Assembly (NCBI GenBank): GCA_033782935.1
Contig: JAWQEG010004822.1
Span: 1-64,000 of the forward strand
Direction: 5' to 3'
Length of the DNA stretch: 64,000 nt
DNA from: Petrolisthes cinctipes
Lineage: Eukaryota; Arthropoda; Malacostraca; Decapoda; Porcellanidae
Position 1 is the stretch's first letter; every line of letters begins with the position of its first letter. The notes under the pieces are model-generated. The model saw only the letters and a list, made by a program, of their open reading frames with translations. It was not told the DNA's origin and ran no database searches. The position numbers were made by a program, and so were the translations under genes. Positions 52,701 to 63,757 of the stretch are shown here, one piece after another.

Positions 52701-55700
52701 GAAGCATAAGACTGGCTGCAAGACACAGCACATAGTCACAACTAATGACTACATTCAAATAAACTGAGCAAGAGTGTTCAGGGGGTCATATGCTGAAGAG
52801 GAATTTGAGTGTATTAAACCCTCCAAATAATGCTAAAAAACACATACTTTCCTAATTTACGAAGAATTTGGAGGAGTAATCACACTCCAATTCACCCAGA
52901 ATAAATTACCGTCCCGGTACCTCCTCACATCAAAGGCAAAACAGTAATAAATACAGTTACCAAGCCAGTCTGCTACACCTGATTACAATGGTACAGTAAT
53001 GTGCGTAGCAACGAGGTTCATAAATGAAATGTTAAAATAAAGACCATTTCCAAACACACATAAAGCTACTCACGCCTCCAAGGTTGTGTATGTCAGAAGC
53101 AATGGTGGGAGTGTTTCGGTAACCTCTAACGTCCAAATAAAATTTCTTGTTCAGTAGAGGCTGATATGGCAGTCTGGTATTTGATTTGTCCCCTGAAATA
53201 AATAATTACTGTTTAGTAAAGGTTCCAATGTAGTGTCTTACCCTAAAAGTGGGAGAATTGGCGCCAGGAAGGGCATCCGGCCGTAAAAATCATCTGCCAA
53301 AACTATATCAGCCCCATCAATCCTTCATAGCAGTGGAATAAATATGTAAAAATATAAAAAAAAGAAATGGTTCCAACAATACTACATTTTGAACATTTTC
53401 CAGGCACAACTCTCCAACAGTCAAGGCATCAAGTAGCATACTGAAGACAGCTGTACAGAGATTATTTGTGATAAAAACCTGAACTATTCTAGCCTGCATA
53501 GGCTAAGACCTGGAGTGTCCAGTATAGATCCTTAACAGATGACATACCGGTACGGACTGTAAGTTTCCTGTGAGTGTGACGTGATGGTTTTAATTCAAAG
53601 TTAAAATCAATCTTTTTATGCTCCTACCGACTAACTATACTCTATTTCATCTCATCTGACCAGGCAACATTTCATTGCCAGCTCATGATTGGCTGAACAT
53701 ACATTGTCCTTTACCCTTGACTTGTTGATATAAATATTTAAATTAACCCTTCATTAACTTCATTGTATGATCCTGGGATGCAAAGAAAATTCTCATTTGT
53801 TACTTCATATATGCAAATCATGTCTGTCTGATGCATTGACAATATAAACAGACACAAGTAAGAATATTTCAAATCCAAGTCAACTATCTTCAAACATAAA
53901 CGAACACAACAATCCAGTCAATTTTGTTTCTCCCCATTTTATTTAGATAAATAGATATATGTCTTCAAATGTAAACGAACACAACATTTACCGCCCTAGC
54001 CTCACAGCTGTTCTAGCTCACCTCGTATTTCTGGCTACCAGTATATTATAACAATACTCATGCCATTTTCATTCAATAAATATTAGAATACCTTTTAAGA
54101 GTGCCTATGAAGACAGATATCTATTTATCTAAGTAAAATGGGGAGAAACAAAATTGACTGGATTGTTGTGTTCGTTTACGTTTGAGATAGTTGACTTGGA
54201 TTTGAATTTTTCTTTCTTGTGTCTGTTTATATCGTCAATGCAGCAGATGGACATGATTTACATATATGAAATAACAAATGAGAATATTCTTTGCATCCCA
54301 GGATCATACAATGAAGTTAATGAAGGGTTAATTTAAATATTTATATCAACAAGTCAAGGGTAAAGGACAATGTTTGTTCAGCCAATCACGAGCTAGCAAT
54401 GCAATGTTGCCATTTTACAAATAATACCCCAATTCCGTTGGTCAGATGAGATGAAATAGAGTATAGTTGTGTCAACATACTTCAATCAATAATTACCAAT
54501 TCACTTCAATTCATTTCTAATGTAAGAGGAATGGGGTACCAGTGTTAATAATGTATTTACCATCCAAGTACGGTACTGTATGGGGAGTACGCTAAAATTG
54601 ATAGAAGCTAACTGTTCACAAAAAGCCTTTTAGATTAGCTCTGGGCAGTTCCAGAAAAAAAAAAAAAAAAAAACTTAATTAAGGATCCCTGTAGACCAAA
54701 TAATTGTAAAACATTAAATTTGAAAAGTAACTTATCCAAAATATAATATAGTACTATCTTTCTATCATTAGGTCTTTCCACCTCTAATACTGCATATATT
54801 CTCTGATCCCATAATGATATATAAACCGTTAATTAAGGCCCAAATGTGACCCAGCAATATTAGGGTCAATTGCTGTACAACACTGAGGCTGTAAAAACTC
54901 ATAAATATCAATGTGAATCTTCTAAAAAATACTCCTCCCCAGCCCACCATATTAAACTGAAAGGCATTCAGTATCCTGTATATGCACACCTTACAGTATA
55001 TGTATCCACAACATAAAGTAAGTGGCAAAATTAAAACATAAAAATTCCTCTTTCACACTAGCTACCATACAATATGAAAACAAAAGAGCTCAGAGTATGG
55101 AAATTACAGTACGAGTTGGAGAGAAACACAAGTGTATGCAAAGGACAGTGGTACGGTTTGCATATGGCTACCTCTTTAGGAATTAAATGAACTGGGCTGT
55201 TAATACACACAGTACGTACCATAAATATCATAACTCTGAGAGAACGATATTTAATAAAGATACCGTAGTATAATCTGAGATTCTCCATAGTTTCAAGGAA
55301 AAGTATAGAGTACAAAATATCATCTGTGTGCTAATATGAATTTGATGTTCAGCGGTCACCGCCAGACTAGCCTGCAAATTGGCTAGTACTCCAGAGGGAG
55401 CTTGAACCTGGGTTAAAATCAATCAACTTTGATTGTGTTTTTTTGTGTGTTATTCCGGAATGTACCCACATTCTGTGGCCTCTGTGCCAAATTTAATAAA
55501 GAGTTGTTGAGAAATGGCAACTTAAAGATTTTTTTTTTTTTTCGCACATACTGTACAGTCGGCAGCATAAATTCGCGTCCAGTCCACATACTTTATACTG
55601 TTAATATGACCAGATAAGGTTACATTTTGAACCAGTTTCTATTCTAATATGCATAAGAAATTTTACATATGAGAAGAATGTCGGTCATCTCTGCACTTAA

Positions 55701-57187
55701 ATAGCATTACAACATTACTAGACTCATACTTACTCTGTTGCAAATGAAGCGAACTTATGCTGCCGACTGTACATAAGATTTAGGTACTTTTACCAAAAAA
55801 TTCTCATCTTCCTTTGGACTCATTTAATATAAAAGGATTAGTTTAATTCTGAAAAATTCCGTTTTAACAACAGCGTATCCTGTACAGCATAATAATTTCC
55901 TACACACTGAACAATAATTTAAAAATGCTACCATAAATAGTACAACCACAAATAGCTGCTTGACTAATCTCACTGCAGTTTGTTTACATACATTAATTAT
56001 AAAAAAATGTAATATTATTCCAAGATTTATGTCATGAAAATGATGCAGCTGACAAATCAGAGAAGAAATTAATAGACAATGAAAACCGAGGCAAAACCTG
56101 CATGTATGAACCACTAGTCACTGACGAGACAGTGTTGGGACGATTGACATGTCTAAAATCAGAAACACATAATAAACAATATATACAACAATGGCTACAG
56201 AATATACTGGTACATATATTGAGAAATCTGAAACTGAACCACAGCCAAAGTGAGAAGATCTGGAGTATACTGTAAGTTAGGACAGGGATTGGCCAGTGAC
56301 AGATGATAAGTAGGTGAATAAGCTCTAGGCAAGGGATGGGCAGATTAACATGACAAATATACAATATTAACCCATACATTTGAATCATTTCAGCACAATC
56401 CATCATTCGGTTAAAGAATAAAAGGAATGAGAGAGAGATGGGGGTGATTTGGCAAATCAGAGTGACAGGTCAACAGTGAAGGGAGAGGAGGGAGGGGGGG
56501 GGAGGAAGTACTAGTGCATTGCTGCCTGACATAAAGACAAATTGACACACAAACATTATATGAAGAACAAAACCAAGGTGATGGCATAGCAGGTCAGCAA
56601 TGGAGAGAGGAAAAGGAGGTAGTGGTGGTGGGAAGAAAGAATGGGGGAGAAAGCTCAAGAGTTAATGCTAAGTTCAACAACACCCATCAAATATCAACTC
56701 CACCAACACATACATACATTATCAGGGGTGAAGCCATTTGTAAGCCAGTATCAGAGGTGATAATAGAGGAGAAGGGGAGAAAGCTAGTAGTGTATAGCTC
56801 GAGTTGGTGACATACAGATAAACAAACACACACACACTGGTATATATTACACACGGTACCATGGAGAAATTGTACACAAGAGAGACAGTGCAGGCCGGAG
56901 TAATGGAGGTTGGTTGGCAAGAAGAGCGTATATGTGAAAGAAAGGAAGAGAGGGAGGGTGTTGGCTGAGTGACTGGCTGACTGGCTGTGGTGGGTGGCTG
57001 GCTGGCTGGCTGGCGTCTCCTCAACCTTCCTTCCACCACTACCACCACCAGTACCTCCAACCTTCCACCATTACGCTCTCTATATTTCCTCCGCCATTAT
57101 CCGAGACTGTTACTTACCTTTGCGATGTGTCTTGTGTCCTGTGTTCACTCTGCCCTTTATCTGCCTCTTTTTAGAGGGAGAAACCAT
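39735..57187 (-). CDS. chif: Chiffon / DBF4-type regulatory subunit of CDC7 kinase, 7 coding exons
   Basis: Coding exons, 5' to 3' on the minus strand: 57187-57118, 53192-53074, 52629-52375, 52004-51718, 51349-51197, 50860-50671, 43871-39735. All junctions are GT-AG and in phase, giving about 1736 aa, similar to Drosophila Chiffon (about 1.7k residues). The start was chosen because ATG 57187 lies in a good context (purine at -3, G at +4), and its exon ends at a GTAAGT donor whose phase matches exon 2. DBF4 motif N/BRCT-like region: KKFYLDVRGY at residues 39-48, LGG-VVEEFFSREINYVISSR around 62-80, ARLWNVPVWSLAKLLKWL around 173-190. Motif M: YRPLYKEL...WPELN around 246-260. Motif C zinc finger: C314-x2-C317-x9-H327-x5-H333. 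In the known family DBF4 activates CDC7 to phosphorylate MCM at origins, in the nucleus. The exon joins are inferred, not confirmed by transcripts. Confidence 0.92.
43314..43601 (-). repeat. Coding 18-bp minisatellite: hexapeptide repeat in chiffon
   Basis: Sixteen tandem 6-residue units (PEAPVL, SETPVL, PEACVP, PENLLP, PEAPAL and so on) are encoded by 18-bp DNA repeats built on a 'ggtacaggagcttcagga'-like unit. The register is unbroken, so unit gains and losses keep the frame. The segment lies between the DBF4 zinc finger and the C-terminal half and is probably disordered. Confidence 0.9.
48446..48922. mobile_element. Tc1/mariner-like MITE, 27-bp perfect terminal inverted repeats
   Basis: The ends CAGTCGGCAAAAAAAGTTTC..., continuing GTTACCA, are perfect inverted repeats of 27 bp, flanked by TA on both sides as expected for Tc1/mariner target duplications. 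About 475 bp internal, with no transposase frame, so non-autonomous. It sits in the 6.8 kb last intron of chiffon. Confidence 0.88.
49626..50087. mobile_element. pogo/Tigger-like MITE, about 460 bp
   Basis: The TA-flanked ends CAGTAAAAGCCCAAAAGTTC and (reverse complement of the right end) CAGTAAAAGTTCTAAAATTC form imperfect inverted repeats. Subterminal copies of 'aacttcggaa' recur inside both ends. No transposase is visible. It lies in the last intron of chiffon and contains an (A)n(TA)n run at about 49720-49755. Confidence 0.7.
52521..52597 (-). repeat. Poly-Q/poly-G tract in chiffon motif N exon
   Basis: A run of ten Gln (mixed CAG/CAA codons) followed by P and six Gly sits directly after the VISSR strand of the BRCT-like motif N, around residues 82-98. 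The mixed codons argue against recent slippage expansion. It belongs to an 85-residue exon whose remainder is Ser/Pro-rich, so it looks like a disordered insertion between two halves of the BRCT-like fold. Confidence 0.8.
52785..52915. repeat. FB-1 foldback copy in chiffon intron 2
   Basis: 'aaccctccaaataatgctaa' is opposed by 'gaatttggaggagtaatcac', with 'gagtgtatta'/'cacactccaatt' outside. Degenerate. Confidence 0.55.
53232..53300. mobile_element. Possible retroelement 3'-tail fragment
   Basis: 'ggcgccaggaagggcatccg' followed by 'gccgtaaaaatcatctgcc' resembles a widely dispersed non-LTR tail motif I remember from many animal genomes. The fragment is too short to classify. In chiffon intron 1, close to the exon 2 acceptor. 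Confidence 0.35.
53632..54472. repeat. 840-bp foldback in chiffon intron 1
   Basis: The arms at about 53632-53965 and 54105-54472 are reverse complements over most of their length (for example 'agactatagtat'-type ends, 'ggataatgtt...caagggt', 'ggggagaaacaaaattgact'), separated by about 140 bp. The arms have indels, so it is old. No coding frame beyond chance. Confidence 0.75.
55554..55771. mobile_element. Tc1/mariner-like MITE, about 218 bp
   Basis: The inverted ends CAGTCGGCAGCATAAATTCGC and CAGTCGGCAGCATAAGTTCGC differ at one position and are flanked by TA. No coding frame. It shares only the first eight bases (CAGTCGGC) with the 48.4-kb element, so it is a distinct family. It lies in chiffon intron 1. 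Confidence 0.85.
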
Positions 57188-60100
57188 CGTCCGAAGACCG
57201 ATACAAGTTTGTGTTGCCTCACATTCATTGAACCAAGAGGGCCGCGGGTGTTAGGCTTACTGCACCCCTTTTGCCGATATTTCCCTTTCTACACCTTCTT
57301 CCTCGTTCTCGTCGTTCATTATACACTCTTATATCACTCATGCACCACTCACAACCACACACGAGCCGGCATCACGCCCCACAGACACAGGAAAATGTAA
57401 ATATTGTGTAAAGGAAAGCGAGAGAGCGGCTCCCAACCACCACACACAACACAGTATTGGTTCCTTCCAGCCACAACAACATGACTGCCATCTGTTGGTT
57501 AGGCACTACAACATTATACCTTTCAAACTTTATATTCCTATATTCACATCATTTAATTAACCTCAATAAACCTCGAACTATATCCACACTGATGCATTTT
57601 AATTTTTCCCCGTTCAACTAATAGCTAAAAGGGAATGTATATTTGGAGATGCTATATAGTGAATAATAGCACCTCAACAGTCAACACATACAACAACTTA
57701 TATTCGAGTTATTTGATAAACCACAAACTATATTCCACACTGATGCATTTATTTTTTCCCTGCAACCAATAACTAGGAAAATGTGGACTTGGAGATACTA
57801 TATAGAGAAAAATAGCACCTCAACACAACTTATAGAGAAAAACGCCAAGTGCTCCGGAGCCGATGCCAAGGCTTATTCTTATTTATTTACTGAATTGAAA
57901 TGAACTCCAAAATACGGTCAAAACTATGCATTTTTCCCGTCCCAATGCAATTCAAATTGATGATATACCGATGCCATGGACTCCGATTGGAATTGCAGCC
58001 TCAAGGAAATTTGAAGTTTTTGAATGTGAGTTGGGTAGTGGAGCACACATTCGGACACTGTGAGCGCTAGAGTACAGCCTGTGCTTGCTTGAGCGGAGGT
58101 TGGGACAGCACCCCCACACAACACCATTCTCTCTCTCATTTTGCTTTCTCCCTAGAATTACCTATTCTTCAACCATTCGAATGATGTCAAGATAACAATG
58201 TACCTATACATAATCGCTGTTAGGTCTTATCAGTTCACAGACATCAAAAATTGCTGGTCAAAAGTCAAGGTTGACAACCAGAATGTGTACGATTTTCCAC
58301 TGGCTTTCTCTCAATTGATGGGCATAGGGGGTGTAAAATAACAGGCAAGGTGAGGATGTGAGCAGCTTCCTGGGTTCTGTAACAGGACACCAGAACGCTG
58401 AAGGGAAGAATGGGTTCACCACCACGCCTTTCTGTAGTTCATGCCTGGCTCGTCACTGCTCCAGGGCTCTGCTGTAGTATTGTCTCCACCATGTCTCCCT
58501 CCTCTCTCTCTCTCTCTCTCTCTTGCAAGGCCTCGTCTAGTTCATTGCAGAAGCAGGAATTTTTTAGTAAGGACGGTTACAGGCATGAAATCCTTCCACG
58601 CGCTGCCTTCATTTGTGGCATCGAGAGTGGATCGAGACTTCATATAACTGCATAATATATTGGCAAGGAAATGGAAAATTCAGTAACATATACCATACAT
58701 AGACACTCGGCACCCATGTCAGTAGAACCCAACATACACCACCAACAGAAAACCTTACAAATACATATTACCGTAATACGTTTATTATTTTCACCTATGA
58801 CTTTTGCTTGTTGTGTGTGTGGAACGTCCGTCGGTTGAGCTGTCATATGCATCTATGTAGTGTTGTTTTCCTTTAGATTGTCTAGGTCAAAGGTTCAGGC
58901 CAGTGCATTATTAGTCAGTTTAGGTGTAGGGCTTAAATACCCCCTCCTATATGGTGTTTGTTAAAAAATCTTCTAGAAAATTGGAAGGAAAAGCGCGCGA
59001 ACTGGCCGGGATCAACTCACTTTTCATGTTCCCTTTTGTGTCACTCTACTCAGTGTGACTTTATCGAGAGAAATACGTCCATGCAGCCATTATACTTTCC
59101 AGCAAATGGAACTTCCGAATCTGTTTGGTATTACTGTAGCTTCAGGTAAACGTGAGTCGTACCCTTCCTCAAGTAGAGCATGAACGAAGTAAATGCAAAA
59201 AACGAAAAGTATTCGAAAGGTGACGAAATATTTACAAATAAATGTGATGATGGATATAAGAAACCTTGGTATTTTGTAATTCACCGTGTTGATAAATACA
59301 TACCCTGGTACTAGATATTTGTATATAAAACCATGACACAAATGTCCCCTACTACGAATAATCGAAGTGGACGGGTTCGTAATAATATAGGGGCAGTGTA
59401 TCGAGGGGTGCGTGCTGTGCCAGAAACCCCTTTATAGTGTATGTATTTACAGGTAAAAAGGCATTACCAGTTTTGGAAATCTTCCAATTTTTTTGTGTGC
59501 ATGAAGAAATTTTATGTCATTTCTTAAAAATGTATAATATGAAGTTGTTCTTTGTATATATAACGTGTGCCCAGTTAAACAAGCTGTCTTGTTTACCGTG
59601 GGACCCGCGTTCTCCTCCGACTTCGATAAACCTAACTTGTCAGAGAAAAGGGGGCTTTTATTTGGATATGTTTAGGTCTTTTATGTCAAAGACAATGGCT
59701 GGCGTTAATTTTCCATGCATACCTATCCCATTATTTATAATAGAAATAATTTTCAGAGTGTAGTTCCTTGTACTGATGTTCTGGTGTGTGTGTTGGTCTT
59801 GCGTTGCCAGTGTGTAGGGTGTTTATATGTCTGCTGCCGATGTATTTAAGCTTCGTCACAAGAGACAAGACGATGAATAGTGAAAACGGGTACGCAATAT
59901 ACATAGCAAGACATGGCAAGTGTTGTAGGTACACATCCTATAACCAGTGACAAGTGAATGTTGCAATATAAATCAGATAAGGTGCAATGCCAGACCAACT
60001 GTATGTAATATGGATCCCTGACTGCTTCAGCTGAGAGCGGTCATAGGCCGAGCAGCCAACCAACAACACAGTTTGACACACTAGAAGAGCCCTGGTGGTG

Positions 60101-62575
60101 GTGGTGGTGGTAGTGGCGGCGGTGGCGGCGGCTGGTAGAGAGAGAGAGAGAGAGGGGCAGCTGAGGCCACCTTCATGCAGCCTTTGTCCAGCACAGTGGT
60201 AGTAGTGATGGAGGCGGGGAGGTTGTACTGTACACGACATCACACCTGGCTTTCCATACACACATACAGAACAGCCACTCACGCCCTCCCACAGCTAGGC
60301 TAGTCGTGCCCCCGTTGCATATACCACCCTTCCTTTACTCGTATACTCTGGCCTATGCTCTTCTAAACCTTAAAGGAGTAATTCGACGACTTAATCAATT
60401 CTTATTACAGCCCTAGCTCTTGTGGGAAACATTATTGTCGCAAGAAAGGTAATGTGAAGTAACCTATATTTGGGGGATATGAAGAAAAGTTTGGAAGGCA
60501 GAGAACGCTTATATACAAGGAAAGAAGGAATATCAAATGTGGGAAAGGAATGATGTGTATAAAGAAACTGCACGCAAGAAAAAGGATGAAAGCTGCTGTA
60601 TGGGGGTCGAGGTATGTACAGTCGGGCCCAATAGTCCTCAACCACTTTCAAATCAAAAGGCCTTGACTAGAAAAATAATACGAGAAAATAACTGTTGATC
60701 TCTGTAATATGGGTTCACAAGATTTACTCGCGATGGTTCACTTTCATTCACCTGCCCCTTTCAATCCTTCAACTGCCCCTCCCCTCCTTCTATTTCCTGT
60801 ACGTCCCACATCTATATATATATCACCTCCCACGTCCCACCGCACCTGCAGCAATAATTAGGGTTTCCAGGCCTAGGGCAGTCTTCTCTCCTCATCAATC
60901 AATTTCATTCACCTGATGGAGAACTTTTGATCGTGACTGTACGGGGAGGTAGTAGGTGGTTGTGTAACGGGTGGTGGTGGTGGTGTGGGAGTTGCATCTG
61001 GGTCCAGCAGCAGCCTAGCCTAGCCTGCGCCCTGTTGCCAACCTCTCCAACCGTACTCCATCGCTGCCAAGCCTCCTACCTACCACACATACAGCTAGCC
61101 TCTTATATAACTCAAGGGTTGCAAGCAGGGAGTGTGTTCGGGCGCCAGAATGGAGATTTACTACTAGGTGCATTACTAAAGGGTGTGTGTCTGTTGCTGG
61201 TGGGTAGCAAGGAAGTTTCAACTGCAGTTTTCTTTAGTCACTGTAAAACAAAGTATAAATCCGTTCTCAAGCTTTGCAGGCTAAACTAAAGGATTTCGCT
61301 CAGAGCTACGTTTTGATTTTAGACTGGGAACTTCCGGATTGTTGTGGGAAGACAAAGGCAACTGTATTTACAACGTGTCGTTGTCGGAACCACAACAAAT
61401 ACTTAAACAAACGAAATCAAGAAAGGTATATACGCACATCCGCTACCTGGAATATAAAGTATACATACCCCATTGTATTATATAACATGAAACTATTAAT
61501 ATTTGAAGGAGTAATCAAACCTTATGTTATGTTGCAAATACTTAGAATTAGCACACTCATGTAGGCTAATTGATATATAACATTTTGTTGCTATACTATA
61601 ATTAGCCCATGAACGAAAACAAAGAGGGAACAAATTGAATGATACAGTAATTAGCCTACTGCCAAATGTGATCCCTATCATTGAGAGATTTGGGCAGTAT
61701 TTCAAGAGTTTGGGCCCCCCTTGGGACCCGAGCCAATTCCATATTTTCCTCGCTTCAGATCATCAGATGTCCCTTCGTTCTTTTTTTCCCTTAGAGCTTG
61801 CTGTCCCTCCTCGAGCTGTAGAATATGGATCTGTAGATTATGGATTATGATCTATAATTATATGATTTTTCCATAGCATATATATATACCACCACATTGT
61901 TAGTTCTTTCTTCCCCTTGAAATCAATAATGGCCGGAGTGCTGGAATGAAGGAGATGCTACTGATTCTTTCACAATCCACACATGAAACAGACTCCAGCA
62001 ACAGAGAGAGAGAGTGAGAGAGAGAAAGGATGGCCAAGCAAGCTAGCGCCACCGGATGTGTGTGTGTGCGTAGCTCCCACCCCCCGCATCCGTTACACAC
62101 ACACACACACACACTTGCGTATATACGGAACACTCGGTCACAACCACTCCTCACACACACACACATTGAAAATTCTTTACAGTCTCCCCTTTTGGATTCA
62201 TGCGTCTAATAACACACACACGTACACTCATTGAAAATTCTGTGCAGTCACCCCTCTTGGATCCATGTGTCAAATAACACACACATACACACACACACAC
62301 ATTGAACATTTTGAAAAGTCTCCCCTATAAGGATTCAATCATCAAACAATTAAAAATCTCTTTCCAGATGTTACAGGACTCCCGAGCTGAACGAAACAAG
62401 AACAACCAAAGAACGGAAGGTGAGGCAACGAAAAGCGGAGGAAGAACGTAATTGGTATACAGTGAAAACCAGGAAAAACCTACGCAAGAAGCCATGTGAT
62501 TCCTGTGACCTCTATTGGTAATGCATGGGACTGTTTGATGACCTCTGATTGGTTGAATAAATTCCCTCATGTTTT

Positions 62576-62609
<34 letters not shown>

Positions 62610-63439
62610 CTACTCACTTCACTGCATCTTCCATTTTACACTCCACTCATCATACCATTAGGCTGAAGAATGAATTAGTAACCGGACTGATAGAATTTTT
62701 TAACCTATTTCTACCAATAAACACAGCAATCCAGTGGAGACCAAAATAGCATATACATACTGTACTGCACATGCAAAATAAATGAAACTCTAAGGATTTC
62801 AAAACCCATATCCCAATACTACTAGATAGATTATTGATCGGGAGACGAGAGCTTAATTCGGCCTATACGGGAATGTTCATCTATTTGGGGATATTATGTT
62901 CACTTAAGGAAACTTGTGTAGATTTTGTTGAAAACAAAGTCCCAGCAAATGGTGCCAAAGGTTGAGTGCAATAAAGAACACTGTATATTCTCCCACGAGA
63001 TGACTATAATATAACAGTTCATTGATAGCCGCTGCTGGGCAAATATTGAGCTTCTGAATAGCCAAAATTATTTTCTCTTACCATAACATTACGTGGAACT
63101 CTAACCCTTTCACACACTCTTGTTGATCTATAATGATAAAATATATCATGATCTAATTGATCTAGTCGACAGTAAAATTCACAATAAAAAAGACATTAAT
63201 TGAACATAAGTTATGATCTTATCTGGACACGCGGTTGGATACTTCACAGCGCGCAGCGACTAGGCTATATGAAGCAGCCAAGCAGGTGAAAAATAGTTTC
63301 ATACACAGAGGCTCATACTTTCGAATTCAGACATTTGCCATACATGGTTACCACTGAATGGAAAGCGTCCAGGAGTGAATCACCCAGTCATAAATATGGC
63401 AAGACACCACATTTACGGTACCAGTGCCTAAGAATACTA
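57188..63439. other. Upstream flank of chiffon, no supported gene
   Basis: The first 300 bp upstream of the chiffon start are more G/C-rich and probably hold its promoter. Beyond that come short simple repeats ((CT)n 58500, (GGT)n 60092-60130, (GA)n 60140, (CA)n 62040-62300, (GA)n 62578-62608) and AT-rich sequence. A single-ended 'tacagtcgggcccaatagtc' at about 60616 resembles the start of the 73-bp MITE. Confidence 0.5.
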
Positions 63440-63757
63440 TCACCTCGGTCCGGACATGATGATTGCAGTTGTAGCAGACACCAAGCACACATCCGAGAGG
63501 GCCTGGGTTCGAATCCCCGATCGGGTGGAGACAATTTGGGATTGTTTCCTTAATTAAATGTGTAACCCCTGTTCACCTAGCAGACAATAGGTACGGGACG
63601 TAAGTCTAGGAGTTAATTGTGACCTCGCTATTCCGGTGTGTGGAAAAAGGTTCCAGCCTTACCCAAAGATCGGTCACTACGAGCTCTGAGCTCATTCCGG
63701 GAGGGTAATAGTTAGTGAGCACGTGTCCAGGACGTGATCAAGACCAGGTGAAACAAA
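63440..63757 (+). mobile_element. tRNA-derived SINE (decapod type)
   Basis: A Pol III B box (GGTTCGAATCC, 63506-63516) sits in a degenerate tRNA-like head. The tail holds phrases I associate with abundant decapod SINEs: 'ccctgttcacctagcag', 'aataggtacgggacgtaagt', 'aagatcgg' and 'gagctctgagctcattcc'. No intact cloverleaf is visible, so it is a retroposon and not a tRNA gene. The borders are approximate. Confidence 0.65.

Noticed and set aside
57924..58139. 71-aa minus-strand frame just upstream of chiffon
   Set aside because: Considered as an alternative first exon, but the exon at 57187-57118 has the right phase, a GTAAGT donor and a basic DBF4-like N-terminus.
59938..60282. 114-aa minus-strand frame with poly-Thr/Ala
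   Set aside because: It crosses (GGT)n and (GA)n simple repeats; no homology and no splice-linked neighbours.
62368..62419. Possible coding exon (MLQDSRAERNKNNQRTE between a ttccag acceptor and gtgagg donor)
   Set aside because: A single short exon with no in-phase partner within reach and no recognisable family.
63506..63516. tRNA gene
   Set aside because: A B box is present, but I cannot fold an acceptor stem or a normal anticodon arm, and the flanks are SINE sequence.
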